A DNA stretch of 64,000 nt, taken from the NCBI GenBank assembly GCA_013396525.1, contig VWYX01000120.1:112402-176401 (forward strand), in the 5' to 3' direction. The position numbers and the translations under genes were made by a program. Positions 27,060-36,292 of the stretch are shown here, piece by piece. Source of the stretch: Chaetorhynchus papuensis. Taxonomy: Eukaryota; Chordata; Aves; Passeriformes; Rhipiduridae. The first letter of the stretch is position 1; each line of letters begins with the position of its first letter. The notes under the pieces are model-generated. The model was given only the letters and a program-made list of their open reading frames with translations, had not been told where the DNA came from and searched no databases.

Positions 27060-28762
27060 AGGCCACCTAAACAGTTACATGAAGCCACTACAAGCATTCA
27101 ACTCTGCTCTGCACCCTCCCCACACTGCACGGTGAAAAGGGCACAGGCTCCATCCAGGTTACTCCTTTATAAAACCATGATGCATAGCATTTTTATGTCC
27201 TTTGACCACTTCTATCTTCTGTCTGTTATGTTTAAGGCAGTGTAAACTCAAACAATTGCCATTTTCTGAATATTAACCTGCTACAAAATTTTTTCCCATC
27301 CTTCTGTCCCGTCTTCTTTGAGTGTGTAATTTGGCCGAAAGATTAAAGCAGTGAACAAACAGCAGCTTTCAGTCTTGCATCATCAAGATGTTTAAAACTC
27401 GAGATCTTGCACTTTCATGTGGAAAAGTGGACTATAGACCAGTAAAGAACATCAGAATCCTAATTCCCATGTATGTGTGCAATACCATTTTCCTATAGCA
27501 AGAATTTTCTTTTAAGCTGAACTTCAAAGCTGTGACATTTTAAATTTTATATGAGGTGGTATTTAGAATCAAAAAGAAAAGGCATTATTTATAGAGTGAT
27601 TCCCTTTCTGATATCTGCATTGCTGGAATTCTGATGACAGGTCAGCTTTATAAGTGATCCCACTGACATTTGCTTTACTTTAAAACAGTAAAATAATTTT
27701 TAATATAATCAGTGGCTTATGTAGAGTAAATGATAGTGTGATGTGGAGTAAGGTTTTATTTGCAATTCACTGGGCATTTAGTCAGGAGTGTGTAATATGG
27801 TCTTCAGAACCTCCTATCAGTGGAACCTCAAGCAATTCACACCTTCTTGAGGTGTCTTCCTCCTCCATATGCTTACTATTACGTTAAATATTATACAATG
27901 GCTTGCCATGAAATAAAGTGTCAAATCAAACTTTTAAGTAGTGGATAGTTCATTGGAGTAACTTGGGTTACTCATACGGAGAAAGTTACATTTCTGACTG
28001 TGCTAGAATTCACCTCTAAAATTGAAAATTACACATGCAAAATAAGCCACTAACCAGGCACTAGACTCTCACATTTTTAGAAAACTGTTGATAGTTACTT
28101 TCTTCCACAACCTGGAGGAAGTCCTTGTTAGGTATCCCCTGTTCTGTATATTGTTATAATACACAGACTATGTTATATATCGCTATATGTATATATGCTC
28201 TATACTGAAAAATCAAATTTGAAAATTTGCAAAAGTGAAGATGAAAAGTGAGGTATATCTTTTTGAGTTATTTAGAATAACTACATAATATGTTTACTAA
28301 CATTCATTACATTCATCATACAAGTAATTTCAATTTCATGACACCACACAGACTTCAGATTTTCTATCACATTTTGAAAATAAATTTAACATTATGTGGA
28401 ACAAAACAAAAAAATCTATATATACAAACAATCAAGCTGACAGATAGCCATGCATTTGAGTGTCAGACCTATCCTGTATTTTGACAATTTTTGCCTGATT
28501 CACCTGGGTTATTTTAAATTTAGCAGATCATACAGTGCACATGGCAAACCCTGTTCACATTTAGACAAGTAAAATATTGAGACAAATAAAGAAACTACTT
28601 ACAGAAGTGAAGTTACTGAAAACCCTTATGTATAAGATGGTTTACATTGAATAATCTGTAACTCAGCATTCAAAACAATGAAAGATACAGCAATTTTTAT
28701 GGACAGTATTACTTTGGTTTGTGCTGCATGATGTCAGAATTCACCATTTTAGAAAAGGATCT

Positions 28763-28778
28763 GTCTCTCTCTCTCTCT
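28763..28778. repeat. (CT)n microsatellite
   Basis: About seven to eight CT units. Confidence 0.85.
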
Positions 28779-30173
28779 GGTAATTGACAGATAAGCAATA
28801 CTTTTAAATGCCTTTCCCTCCCTCCTAATGTTTTGGGAGACTTTAGGACTTTTAAAGTACCACGTCTCAAAACTGCTCCAGGCTGAAGGCTGTGAAAGTT
28901 AGCAATGACATTCTCCTTTTGCAATATTATTTTTAACACATGCCAAGTTAATACAAACACAGGATAGATGTGTAAAAGACACACAGTGTCCTGAGAAATC
29001 TGCGTCCAAGGCACAGCTACAACAACAAATCTTGACCGAAATCTGCTCCAGACCACCAAACCAGATCTAAGAATAAAGGACTCTACTGAGACTCTGCTAC
29101 GAAGAGTATGCTTAAATATTGGTAGCGTGGGTAGAACGGTTGGCCTGAGTCCTATCTGAATTATACCAGCCTAAGCTAAAAATAATATTACTTAAGTCAC
29201 TCCAAGATAACCACAGAATTATTGAGAACAGGATTTAACTCTGTGACTTTAAAATGAGAGAGCACATTGCATGTGATTCTAAAATTGATGTAAACAACGC
29301 ACTGGCACTTCTCCAGAACTAATTTAAGCTCAGCATTTGAATATGAATTTCCTTTTCCTTCTCCCAAGAGTGTACACAGCAAGAGACAAAATAAGGTACA
29401 CCACAATTATCAATTACTTGAATTCATCTGAAAGATGGGTGTTTCTGCAAATACCTCTGGGCAATTAAAAAAAACCAACAAACCAACCAACAACAAAACA
29501 CTACATATAACTATTATGTATCATAATTACTTCTCATGCATATGCATTTTTAAATCTGCAAATACATTTATTCATTCTGTGGTCTTAACAGGAAAAAAAA
29601 GTGTCAGCAGATTCAGCCATTCTGCATGTATTGAGTCTTTACTGAATAACAGGGAAACTGTTCATAGCCTAGGCAACCCTGAATTTTGACTCTGGCAATA
29701 CTAGGACAATATTGGTAGTTCAATAGCAGGTACTTCACAGTATCTCAGCTCTGAAGAAGACTTGTCCCTTTCTTTATAAGCGAATGCTTTCTTTATGATA
29801 GGCTGTTTTTTTCTACTTTTAATCTTGTGGTAAAATACTGCATTTAAATCAAGTTAGGGTTCCTCTATGCTGACTACTTTACGTGATCTACATCTTCTTT
29901 AAACCAGCCAAGAGGAGAACTTCTATTCCAGAGTTGCAAACACTGTGCTGGCTTCATTCAGCCGGTGGAGTGAGCGTACAGTGACATACTCCATACACCC
30001 ACTACTCTCAGGGCAGACTCCCTTACTGATACACACAAATGTATTTCACTGGACTTCAGAGCAATTACACCACCTCCAGCAAAGGGGCTGGCCAGCACAA
30101 CTTATGCACTTCTTTTACCAATCAACTGCTAACCAAACACACACAAAGTTTTGAAAATAAAATCAGACATTAC

Positions 30174-30404
30174 CATCTTTGTGATAATAGGTGACTTCTA
30201 CTTTCCTCTCCTCTGACCCCAGCAGGGCTTGAGCAATTTGGGCAATATGATGTCTTTTGGTCTCTGGCCCATGAAGAAAATCACAGGTGCAAGGTTTCTG
30301 CATGACATCTGGCCTGGAGAACCCGGTCATCTCACAGAACCCATCATTGCAGTAGATGATAGCACAATTCTGCACTCTAGCATTAGCAATGATGAATTTT
30401 TTAT
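30174..30404 (-). CDS. KCNH7: KCNH7 (ERG3/Kv11.3) coding exon 2: PAS (eag) domain, residues 26-102
   Basis: Second coding exon, encoding the first two thirds of the cytoplasmic PAS (eag) domain, which packs on the cyclic-nucleotide-binding homology domain and slows channel closing. A polypyrimidine tract and TTGCAG acceptor precede AT at 30404, which completes codon 26 (Asn). The exon then reads KKFIIANARVQNCAIIYCND and continues through GFCEMTGFSRPDVMQ, CTCDFLHGPETKR and EERKVEVTYYHKD, ending at 30174 with the first base of a Gly codon before GTAATG. The length is 231 bases, equal to KCNH2 exon 2. EMTGFSRPDVMQ and VEVTYYHK are the KCNH7 versions; as I recall them, KCNH2 has ELCGYSRAEVMQ and VEIAFYRK, and KCNH6 differs more. 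His in KRHHI and Asp in HKDG appear to differ from human KCNH7 (Asp and Asn, from memory). There is no frameshift or stop. The rest of the gene is beyond the left edge. Confidence 0.97.
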
Positions 30405-31980
30405 CTGCAATAAAAGAAAGTGATGCATTTTTTAGTACTCTTTCAACATTTCTTATAGGGTTGATTGCAGGGATGAATGCTGAACAACCCTTCTTTTCAT
30501 GAGAATGCCTGAAATACAGAGATTTTCAGTCATTTAATGAAGATAATTTGATCCATAGCTCTTAAGGAAACCTGAATTAATTTAGAATACATTAAAGATG
30601 AATATAGTTGTTTTTTAAGAAAATAAAACTGCATTTTGCAAGTCTCTGTAAATCTCTTTTTGACTTCAAAATTTTGCCTGTTTCAGGCTTCACTGAAGCC
30701 CAAGTGATGAGCACCATCCTGTCAGTCGCAACTCCAGGAAAGTCCTTGAAAAGTTAGTAGCTTCTTTTGGGGAGAAGAAGAGCCTCAGGAAGGGGGTTCT
30801 AGTCAAGTGAAGGACTTCCTGGTGTAAGGTCCAATCATCTCAATCTACTCTGTACGGATTTTTGTTGAGGTGAATGACAGGAAATTTATAGTCAGTATTT
30901 TAACAAATCTATCTAGAAAATAACAGAAGAAAAAAGTTCCTAGAAACAAAAAAAGGGGGTACAGGAAATGATTGTTATGTTAGAAACATTTTGCACATTT
31001 CACTGAACTTCTGTGCTTCCATCCATCCTCCTTTCCCAAACTCTTATCTCAAAGAAAGGTTCAAAAGTTTTCAACTCTTATTGGTTTGTTTCTGTTTACC
31101 TTCAGAACACACTATTCTCATTGTAATTATAAATGTACAATTTTGATACACTTACTGCTAATAACATTATTTTTTACTTACTTAAATACACTAGGAGGTT
31201 GCTTGCTTTATAAAAGATTTCTTACATGACACCAAGTGAACAGTGCGAGTCTTCAAAATTTTAAATATGGTCTGTCTTTGAACACAGTGACATATCAGGA
31301 GATTTCATTCTTTTTCTGCTGTCTTTCAATCATGGTGAACTTTCACTATCACTTGCCCATTTAGTAGCTAGTGTTTTATTTCCATCAAAAAATATACACT
31401 TCACTAGGTAAAAACTTTGAGTAGCAACACTGACTTAGCATACAGATAAATTAGGACTAGCACCATCTTTATTTTTTTTCTCAAATAACATAAATATTAC
31501 AAATGCTAATATGGGTTTAAGTGCAAGGAAGTATATGAACTGGAATTAGCTGTAACCGTTCACACCAGGCTGATACTAAAATTATGCTAAATATTTAAAT
31601 CAATGTACATATATCAAACTACTGCTTCTAAATGAAATTCATTTTAAGCATCAAGTGTTCCTTCTTACAGCTAATAGGAAACCAGAATTCTGGCCAGGAA
31701 AAAACACTTCAGCCTCCTTGACAGGTAGTAAACTGCTGCATTGGAAAAGATCTCACAGACTCTCCCTGAGGATGCATTTGCACTGGTTTGATAGATATTT
31801 TAGACTTACATAAACAAAAGAGAGAAATTTGACAGCTATATTAAAATGCAGTCATGACAACAAGGTAAGAGAGTATTTCCTCTTTAATAACTCTTCTGCA
31901 TATTTTCTGTTTCCTCTAAATCAAAGTCTGAAGTTCTGCTTTAATTTGAAAAGGCAATTATAATTAACAGTATTAACAAT

Positions 31981-31998
31981 CATCATCATCATCATCAT
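31981..31998. repeat. (CAT)6 microsatellite in KCNH7 intron 1
   Basis: Six perfect CAT units. Confidence 0.9.
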
Positions 31999-32165
31999 AA
32001 ATCTAGCTTATTTTTTAGATATTGCACAGACAGCAAGATCCTACATTCTGCTTTTAGAGCCATCTCACTGGTTCAGAAGAAGGTAAGAGATATAACTTCT
32101 ATAGCCATATAATATGGATACAGTCAATGATAAAAACTATTCCTTGAAATAGTGTGGGAAAATAG

Positions 32166-32203
32166 CCCCAACCCCTCCCGTCCCNCCCCCCCGCCCCAAG
32201 CCC
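32166..32203 (-). promoter_or_regulatory. G-quadruplex-prone run near the 5' end of KCNH7 intron 1
   Basis: On the + strand this is a series of C runs (4, 4, 3, 3, about 7, 4 and 3), so the KCNH7 sense strand and pre-mRNA have the corresponding G runs. It begins about 190 bases downstream of the exon 1 donor. The base at 32185 is N, probably because the poly-C stretch could not be resolved. Confidence 0.55.
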
Positions 32204-32395
32204 ACCAGCCAATAATTCACGCTGGTAATCTGTATTCTAGATCAAAAACATTGCTACTTTTGCCAGGGATCCCCTCCTTACCTCCGGGGTTTTCTTTGCA
32301 AGCTACAAACTTAAAAATAGTCTGGAGCTGCTGTCCATTTAGTCACAAGCAGAATAAAACTACTATAGCAAAATAGATAGAAAGCGAGAACTTAC

Positions 32396-32471
32396 TTTGC
32401 CCTTCAAATTTTCGTATGATTGTACCCAAAAATGTATTTTGTGGTGCCACATGACCTCTGCGAACAGGCAT
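32396..32471 (-). CDS. KCNH7: KCNH7 (ERG3/Kv11.3) coding exon 1: start codon and PAS-cap
   Basis: First coding exon of an ether-a-go-go-related voltage-gated potassium channel, a plasma-membrane protein of excitable cells. Read on the minus strand from ATG at 32471 it gives 25 codons, beginning MPVRRGHVAPQNTF and ending RKFEGQ, plus the first base of codon 26. This is the PAS-cap, the N-terminal segment that in ERG channels helps set slow deactivation. The start is chosen because MPVRRGHVAPQNT is the invariant N-terminus of ERG channels and the context has A at -3. The exon ends in CAAA followed by GTAAGT, a strong donor in phase 1; 76 coding bases and phase 1 match the paralogue KCNH2. Gly at position 16 (FLGTII), where KCNH2 and KCNH6 have Asp, favours KCNH7. 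It lies 1991 bp upstream of exon 2. Family assignment is very secure; the paralogue call rests mainly on exon 2. Confidence 0.96.
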
Positions 32472-32522
32472 GTTTGTACAAGTCTTCGGTTTTCTGTGCA
32501 CAATGACTTCTCCAAGGATCTC

Positions 32523-32606
32523 CTACACGGCTCCAGCCCAAAGCACCGAGCCGGCTACCCTTTGTGACAAATCATCGTCCTCTGAAGCTCGGAAATCTCT
32601 TCCCAT
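32523..32606 (-). promoter_or_regulatory. Upstream ORF 2 of KCNH7 (27 codons)
   Basis: ATG at 32606 on the minus strand opens a 27-codon frame beginning MGRDFRASEDDDL and ending at TAG, 51 bases before the main start codon. The context CTAATGG has G at +4 but a weak -3 base. It terminates before the main ORF, so it would act by consuming scanning ribosomes rather than by overlap. Confidence 0.45.
32555..32575 (-). promoter_or_regulatory. Upstream ORF 3 of KCNH7 (6 codons)
   Basis: ATG at 32575 opens MICHKG followed by TAG. It lies inside upstream ORF 2 in another frame. The context GACGATGA has A at -3. Confidence 0.35.
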
Positions 32607-32617
32607 TAGCACCACTT

Positions 32618-32653
32618 CTAGAGACACGCTTTTCCTATTGGAGTCAGATTCAT
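32618..32653 (-). promoter_or_regulatory. Upstream ORF 1 of KCNH7 (11 codons)
   Basis: ATG at 32653 on the minus strand opens MNLTPIGKACL and stops at TAG, 182 bases upstream of the KCNH7 start. G at -3 (GGGGGATGA) gives a reasonable initiation context. It matters only if transcription starts upstream of 32653, which is likely but unproven. No peptide function is implied. Confidence 0.45.
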
Positions 32654-32657
32654 CCCC

Positions 32658-32718
32658 CAGTTTCTTTCTTTTTCTTTCTTTCTCTCCTTGCTTTCTTTTC
32701 TATTTTTTTTTTTTTTCC
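32658..32718 (+). repeat. Polypyrimidine tract (polypurine on KCNH7 sense strand)
   Basis: This is about 60 bases of almost pure T and C, built of TTTC units and then a run of T, broken by only one G and one A. On the KCNH7 sense strand it is AAAG/GAAA-rich and lies 187-247 bases upstream of the start codon, so it is either in the 5' leader or the core promoter. Mirror-like homopurine tracts can form triplex (H-DNA) structures. Confidence 0.8.
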
Positions 32719-32743
32719 TGGAGGAGCTCGGACGCTATTGTCT

Positions 32744-32762
32744 GGGGCGGGTAGGGGTGGGG
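32744..32762 (+). promoter_or_regulatory. G-quadruplex motif with embedded Sp1/KLF-type site
   Basis: Four G runs (4, 3, 4 and 4 Gs) with loops of 1, 2 and 1 bases meet the strict quadruplex pattern. The G strand is the template strand for KCNH7. The first two runs form GGGGCGGG, a GC box. It sits next to the polypyrimidine tract. Confidence 0.6.
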
Positions 32763-32793
32763 TAAGCAGGAGGAGGTGGCGGGTGGGGAAAGA

Positions 32794-32826
32794 TTACAAG
32801 GGTAATCGATCTCTAGCACCAAACAT
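32794..32826 (-). promoter_or_regulatory. Possible further upstream ORF (10 codons)
   Basis: ATG at 32826 on the minus strand opens MFGARDRLPL and ends at TAA. It is relevant only if the leader extends this far upstream, into the edge of the CpG island. Confidence 0.2.
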
Positions 32827-32919
32827 CGCCAATTTTCCAAAGCAAATGGCTGTGACCCGGCAGTTTCCGACGCTGTAGTGGTGGTTTGAGGGCTGGAAGA
32901 CTAATGTTGCTCCGCTGCC

Positions 32920-33930
32920 AGAGGGAGTGACGTTCCCCCCCTCCGGGCTTCACCACGGCGCGCAGCAGCTCGGATTACTCAAGCGTGGTATAGCAAGAGC
33001 CAGCCAATAAATCTCTTCAAAACTCAGCGACAAACAGCGGCATCAGGAATGAGCTACACCCCAGCAGCACCGCGACGTGCCACGTCCCCCGCCGCGGCGG
33101 TTGCAGGGGTCAGCGGGGACCGAGGGCGCTGGCGGCGGGGGGGCCCCGCCACCTCCGGTAGCCCCGGCGTCCCCGCCCTCCCAGCACCGGCAGCCCCTTC
33201 GCGGCCCCTGAGCGTGGCCCGCCGGGGAGCCCCAGGCGCTGGCAGGGCCGGGGGAGGGAGGGAACTTGGTACACGCCCCGTCTGGGGCGCGGGGCGGCGC
33301 GAGTAGGGGTCGATGTTGAGCGATGGGGGAGCGGGGGAAGGGACCACCGGAGCCCTCGGCATCCTTCCTCTCCCCGATGGAAGGGATTGCCCCCTCCTAC
33401 CGCAGTGTGACCGAGGCGAGGGCTTCCCCTCGCCACACGACCCCCTCCTGGGAGGAAGCGGGATTCCCCCGCCGCCGAACGCTGCCCCCCGCTTGCCGAG
33501 CAGGTGCAAGCCTCCGCTCGGGGCCGAGCGAGCGGCGCGGAGGGCGCGCCGGGTCCCGCGGGTGCGGGGGCTGAGCGCGGCAGGGAGCCCTCGCCCGGCC
33601 CGCGGCGGCACCGAGCGGGTGCCGAGGCCGCCCCGTCGCCGAGCCGCTGCCCGGGACCGCGCTCCGCCCCGGGGCCGGGGCCGCGTCGGGGCGCGACGCC
33701 CGCTCGGAGCTGGCCGTGGTGCTGGGGCCGCCTCGCCGGCGTGCACGGAGGCGCCGCTGCCCGCGCTCGGGCCCGGCGAGCGCCAGCCTCCCCCCACCTG
33801 GCTCCTCTCGGCTTCTCCATCCCACAGGAGTAGCTGGGGAGGCTCCCGGGGGAAGCGGGTATTATTTTCAGGCTGTAATTAAGGCTTCCTGCGCTACCCA
33901 GCAGGCGTTCAGCACGGCTCGGCGAGGTGA
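32920..33930. promoter_or_regulatory. CpG island at the KCNH7 5' end
   Basis: GC content and CpG density rise abruptly here against the AT-rich surroundings, most densely between about 33060 and 33800, with many CGCG, GGGGCGG and CCGCC motifs. It also contains TGACGT (32928-32933), a CRE half-site-like motif, and CCAAT (33004-33008), an NF-Y-type box about 530 bp upstream of the KCNH7 ATG. Long open frames run on both strands at once (up to about 340 codons on the minus strand, about 190 on the plus) with Arg/Ala/Gly/Pro-rich translations and no recognisable domain; these follow from the scarcity of stop codons in GC-rich DNA. CpG islands of this kind normally mark vertebrate promoters, here presumably KCNH7's, possibly with divergent transcription. 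Confidence 0.85.
33245..33262 (+). promoter_or_regulatory. G-quadruplex motif in the CpG island
   Basis: Four G runs (3, 5, 3 and 3 Gs) are separated by loops of 2, 1 and 1 bases. The motif lies about 775 bp upstream of the KCNH7 start codon, with the G strand opposite to KCNH7 sense. Confidence 0.5.
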
Positions 33931-36273
33931 CATGGGGAAGGAGCTGGGGGGCAGCCATGCGATGCTGGAAAGGCATCTCTAGGGTAGTGTAAAGCACCGG
34001 CGGCTTCTTAATAAACTCATAGGGCAAAAAAAGAGAGGCACCTGAGCACCGGTCTTTGTAATCACAAGCACAGGATATTGAGCCGGCAAACCACCGCTTC
34101 CCACCTGTTCTTCCACGGCACAAACAGGTGTTTCCTTATTCCCGTGAGCTTTTCTCAGGTGTGGCCTTTGTTTCACTGTTACCGTGTGTCATTCTCTATC
34201 TTTATCAGAGGTGGGGCACAGCCTATTGAGTATGAAGGTGCATTTCTGGACTAGTTTAATTTAATCTCAGTGGAATCGTCCTGGATTTACACAACTGTGA
34301 ATGATGTCTGAAAATATAATTTATATATACATAAACTGTATTTATGCTTCATACACTGATGACTGTATACTAATTACAAAGTCTCAGCTACATTAAGTGA
34401 TATGTAATCAGATACATAATCAATCTAAGAAAGTGAACATTGCTTATTTCCAGAAGTGAATGTTTAAATCTCTATATTCAGAGGTATGAATCAAAGGAAA
34501 AACAACCATGTACTTTTTTTTTGTAATATTTGGAGAAGTCATTTTTTTGATTCTGATAAACACTAAAGAAAAAAAAAATCTCTTAAAATATTTTAAAATA
34601 CTTTTCTTTTGGACAGTGGATGAGTCTTCAAGTTGAATTTTTCTCTTATTGTTCTTTGTCTTAAGGAAGAACATATATTTCTCTGAAAATGTACTCAAGT
34701 TCCCAAAGACAGTAGTAGAAAGAGTGAAGAGGACCATATTTATTTTAACTTTCTATAACACCTAGCATCTAGACAAGTCATAATGGCCAGCTGTGATGTC
34801 ATTCTCATTTTTACATTAAAAATGTCACTTTTATACTTCTGTAACAGCAATAGAAATAATCACAGTAAAACTATGACCTTTACTGAACAATCAGTGTTTG
34901 CTTCTAGTATTTAACAGTTATTAGCAAACTAGATCAACTACAGGCCAGTAGGGTCCAGAGTCTGGTGCTTTGGATGCCTGTCTGGAAAGAAAACAAGAAA
35001 TAAAAAAAATATAAAATACTTTTAAGAATTCAAATTTCACTGAAGCCTCATCTTTTCATGTTAAATTAGAGAGGCACACTATGCTTGCCTGAAAACTGAA
35101 GGCACCAGAACTCCATGATTCTGGAGAACCCTTTTTGTTCCGACTCCCTATGGTAGCATGAACTTTGGTGTTGATTATGTGAATATATATTAGAGTCCTC
35201 TTTTTTTCCCCCCTTTTTTATCCACCTTGGTTGCTTGGTTTGGAACTGATCAAGATAACCCCAGTCAAAGCAAGATAACTGCTGCTGAAAGACAAGATCT
35301 GAGATGTGGTTTTTAGCAGGGAATGAATTCACAAGAATGATGGGTTGTAATAACTACAGGAGCAATAGGTAATATCAGAAAGTCTTTCTTTGTGATTTAC
35401 ACTCCTGCATTCTTGTAGATGATCTATTGCTCTTGGAGTGCTTAATACTCATCGTGCATATTGCTTGATAATTTTCTGTAGCAAGCCAATAGTGAGAGAA
35501 GTGTGAGAGGAAAATATATTAAAATTGGACTGCTAACAACAAGCACAGAGAAAGTAATCTGGAAGAATTTGCATTTGATTGGGAAAATATGCATGCAAGT
35601 GGGGAAGTTTGAATTCGTTATAATTATGCGTCTCCAGTGTGATTAAAGAAATGGAGAATGCCATAGAGATATAAGTTTTATCTGTAAAGTTGTACAGTTG
35701 CTAACTTTGTAAGAGACCAAAATACCGAGGGAGGGTGTCTCCGGAGCTCAAATCCATCCGGCGTGGCCGATCCCGTGTCCTCTGCCCCCTTGTGGCACTG
35801 GCCCTTGTGGCACCACCCTCGCCACAGCCCAAGGATAGCTCCCCAGTGAGCGCTGCTGCTCCTCAGCAGAACTATATATGGCATTTCCTGGCCTCAAGGA
35901 GGGCAGCTGATTTTGAAATAGTGGTTACACTTTTAACTACTTCCTTCTCAAGTTCCTTAAGAGAATTTAGAGGAGTATATGCCAAAAGATGTGTTACTGA
36001 TCTCTTTCAACATCTTGGCAGTTAGCAATTAAACCTGGTATTGTCAGGAAAAGATAGCTCTGGGGAAATGGCTCTAATCATATTTCCCCTCGTATTTTTG
36101 GTGGGGAAAAAAAAAAAGACACAGATTTAGTCCAGGATTCTTATCATATTTGACTTTTCAAAGTCCTACTTTTGCCCTCCTGTACACAAAAGTTTATAAG
36201 TGCATTCCTACTTGAGTAAACACTTAGTACTGGAACAAAATACAGTTAATTCTTGATAGTTCTTGGGTTTTTC

Positions 36274-36292
36274 TTCTTTCTTTCTTTCTTCC
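36274..36292. repeat. (CTTT)n microsatellite
   Basis: Four or five CTTT units in a pyrimidine-rich context. Confidence 0.85.

Larger units (their letters stand above)
1..30173 (-). other. KCNH7: KCNH7 intron 2 (partial, continues past the left edge)
   Basis: Everything between the exon 2 donor (GTAATG) and the left edge is non-coding and AT-rich. I looked on the minus strand for the next ERG exon, which should encode the end of the PAS domain (a stretch like FICNTHIIPVKN), and did not see it; this was by eye and is not exhaustive. Intron 2 is therefore probably longer than 30.1 kb. Open frames here are short, compositionally biased and unlike any family I recognise. Confidence 0.75.
19349..30173. 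other. Intron 2 stretch without genes
   Basis: AT-rich non-coding sequence up to the exon 2 donor. It holds a poly-C run near 20598, the TTTC and CT microsatellites, the 18-bp duplication at 27024 and A/C-rich low complexity near 29466-29505. I see no exon. Confidence 0.55.
30405..32395 (-). other. KCNH7: KCNH7 intron 1
   Basis: This 1991-bp interval is bounded by GTAAGT next to exon 1 and TTGCAG next to exon 2, both on the minus strand. It is AT-rich and I see no coding segment in it. It contains a (CAT)6 run near its 5' end and a C-rich stretch (G-rich in the transcript) that includes the single ambiguous base of this region. Confidence 0.9.
32472..32900 (-). promoter_or_regulatory. KCNH7: Probable KCNH7 5' leader and proximal promoter
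   Basis: This is the sequence directly upstream of the KCNH7 start codon, leading into the CpG island. On the sense (minus) strand it holds several short upstream ORFs, a long A/G-rich tract, and a G-rich cluster on the opposite strand containing GGGGCGGG (32744-32751), an Sp1/KLF-type site. No clear TATA box is placed to define a start site, as expected for a CpG-island promoter. The transcription start is not determinable from sequence alone, so the leader/promoter boundary is unknown. Confidence 0.55.

Noticed and set aside
29945..30423. Plus-strand open frames over and next to KCNH7 exon 2
   Set aside because: Antisense shadows of the exon; the minus strand has the splice sites and the conserved PAS sequence.
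33313..33882. 189-codon plus-strand frame in the CpG island
   Set aside because: It overlaps frames in all other phases, is low in complexity, and has no recognisable motif or splice context.
33907..33927. TTCAGCACGGCTCGGCGAGG as an REST/NRSF (RE1) site
   Set aside because: The left half matches but the right half does not follow the GGACAGCGCC consensus, so it is not a convincing RE1.
33054..34123. Long minus-strand open frames (247 and 337 codons) in the CpG island
   Set aside because: Equally long frames exist on the other strand, the translations are Arg/Ala/Gly/Pro-rich with no domain, and the region is a CpG island. Composition explains them.
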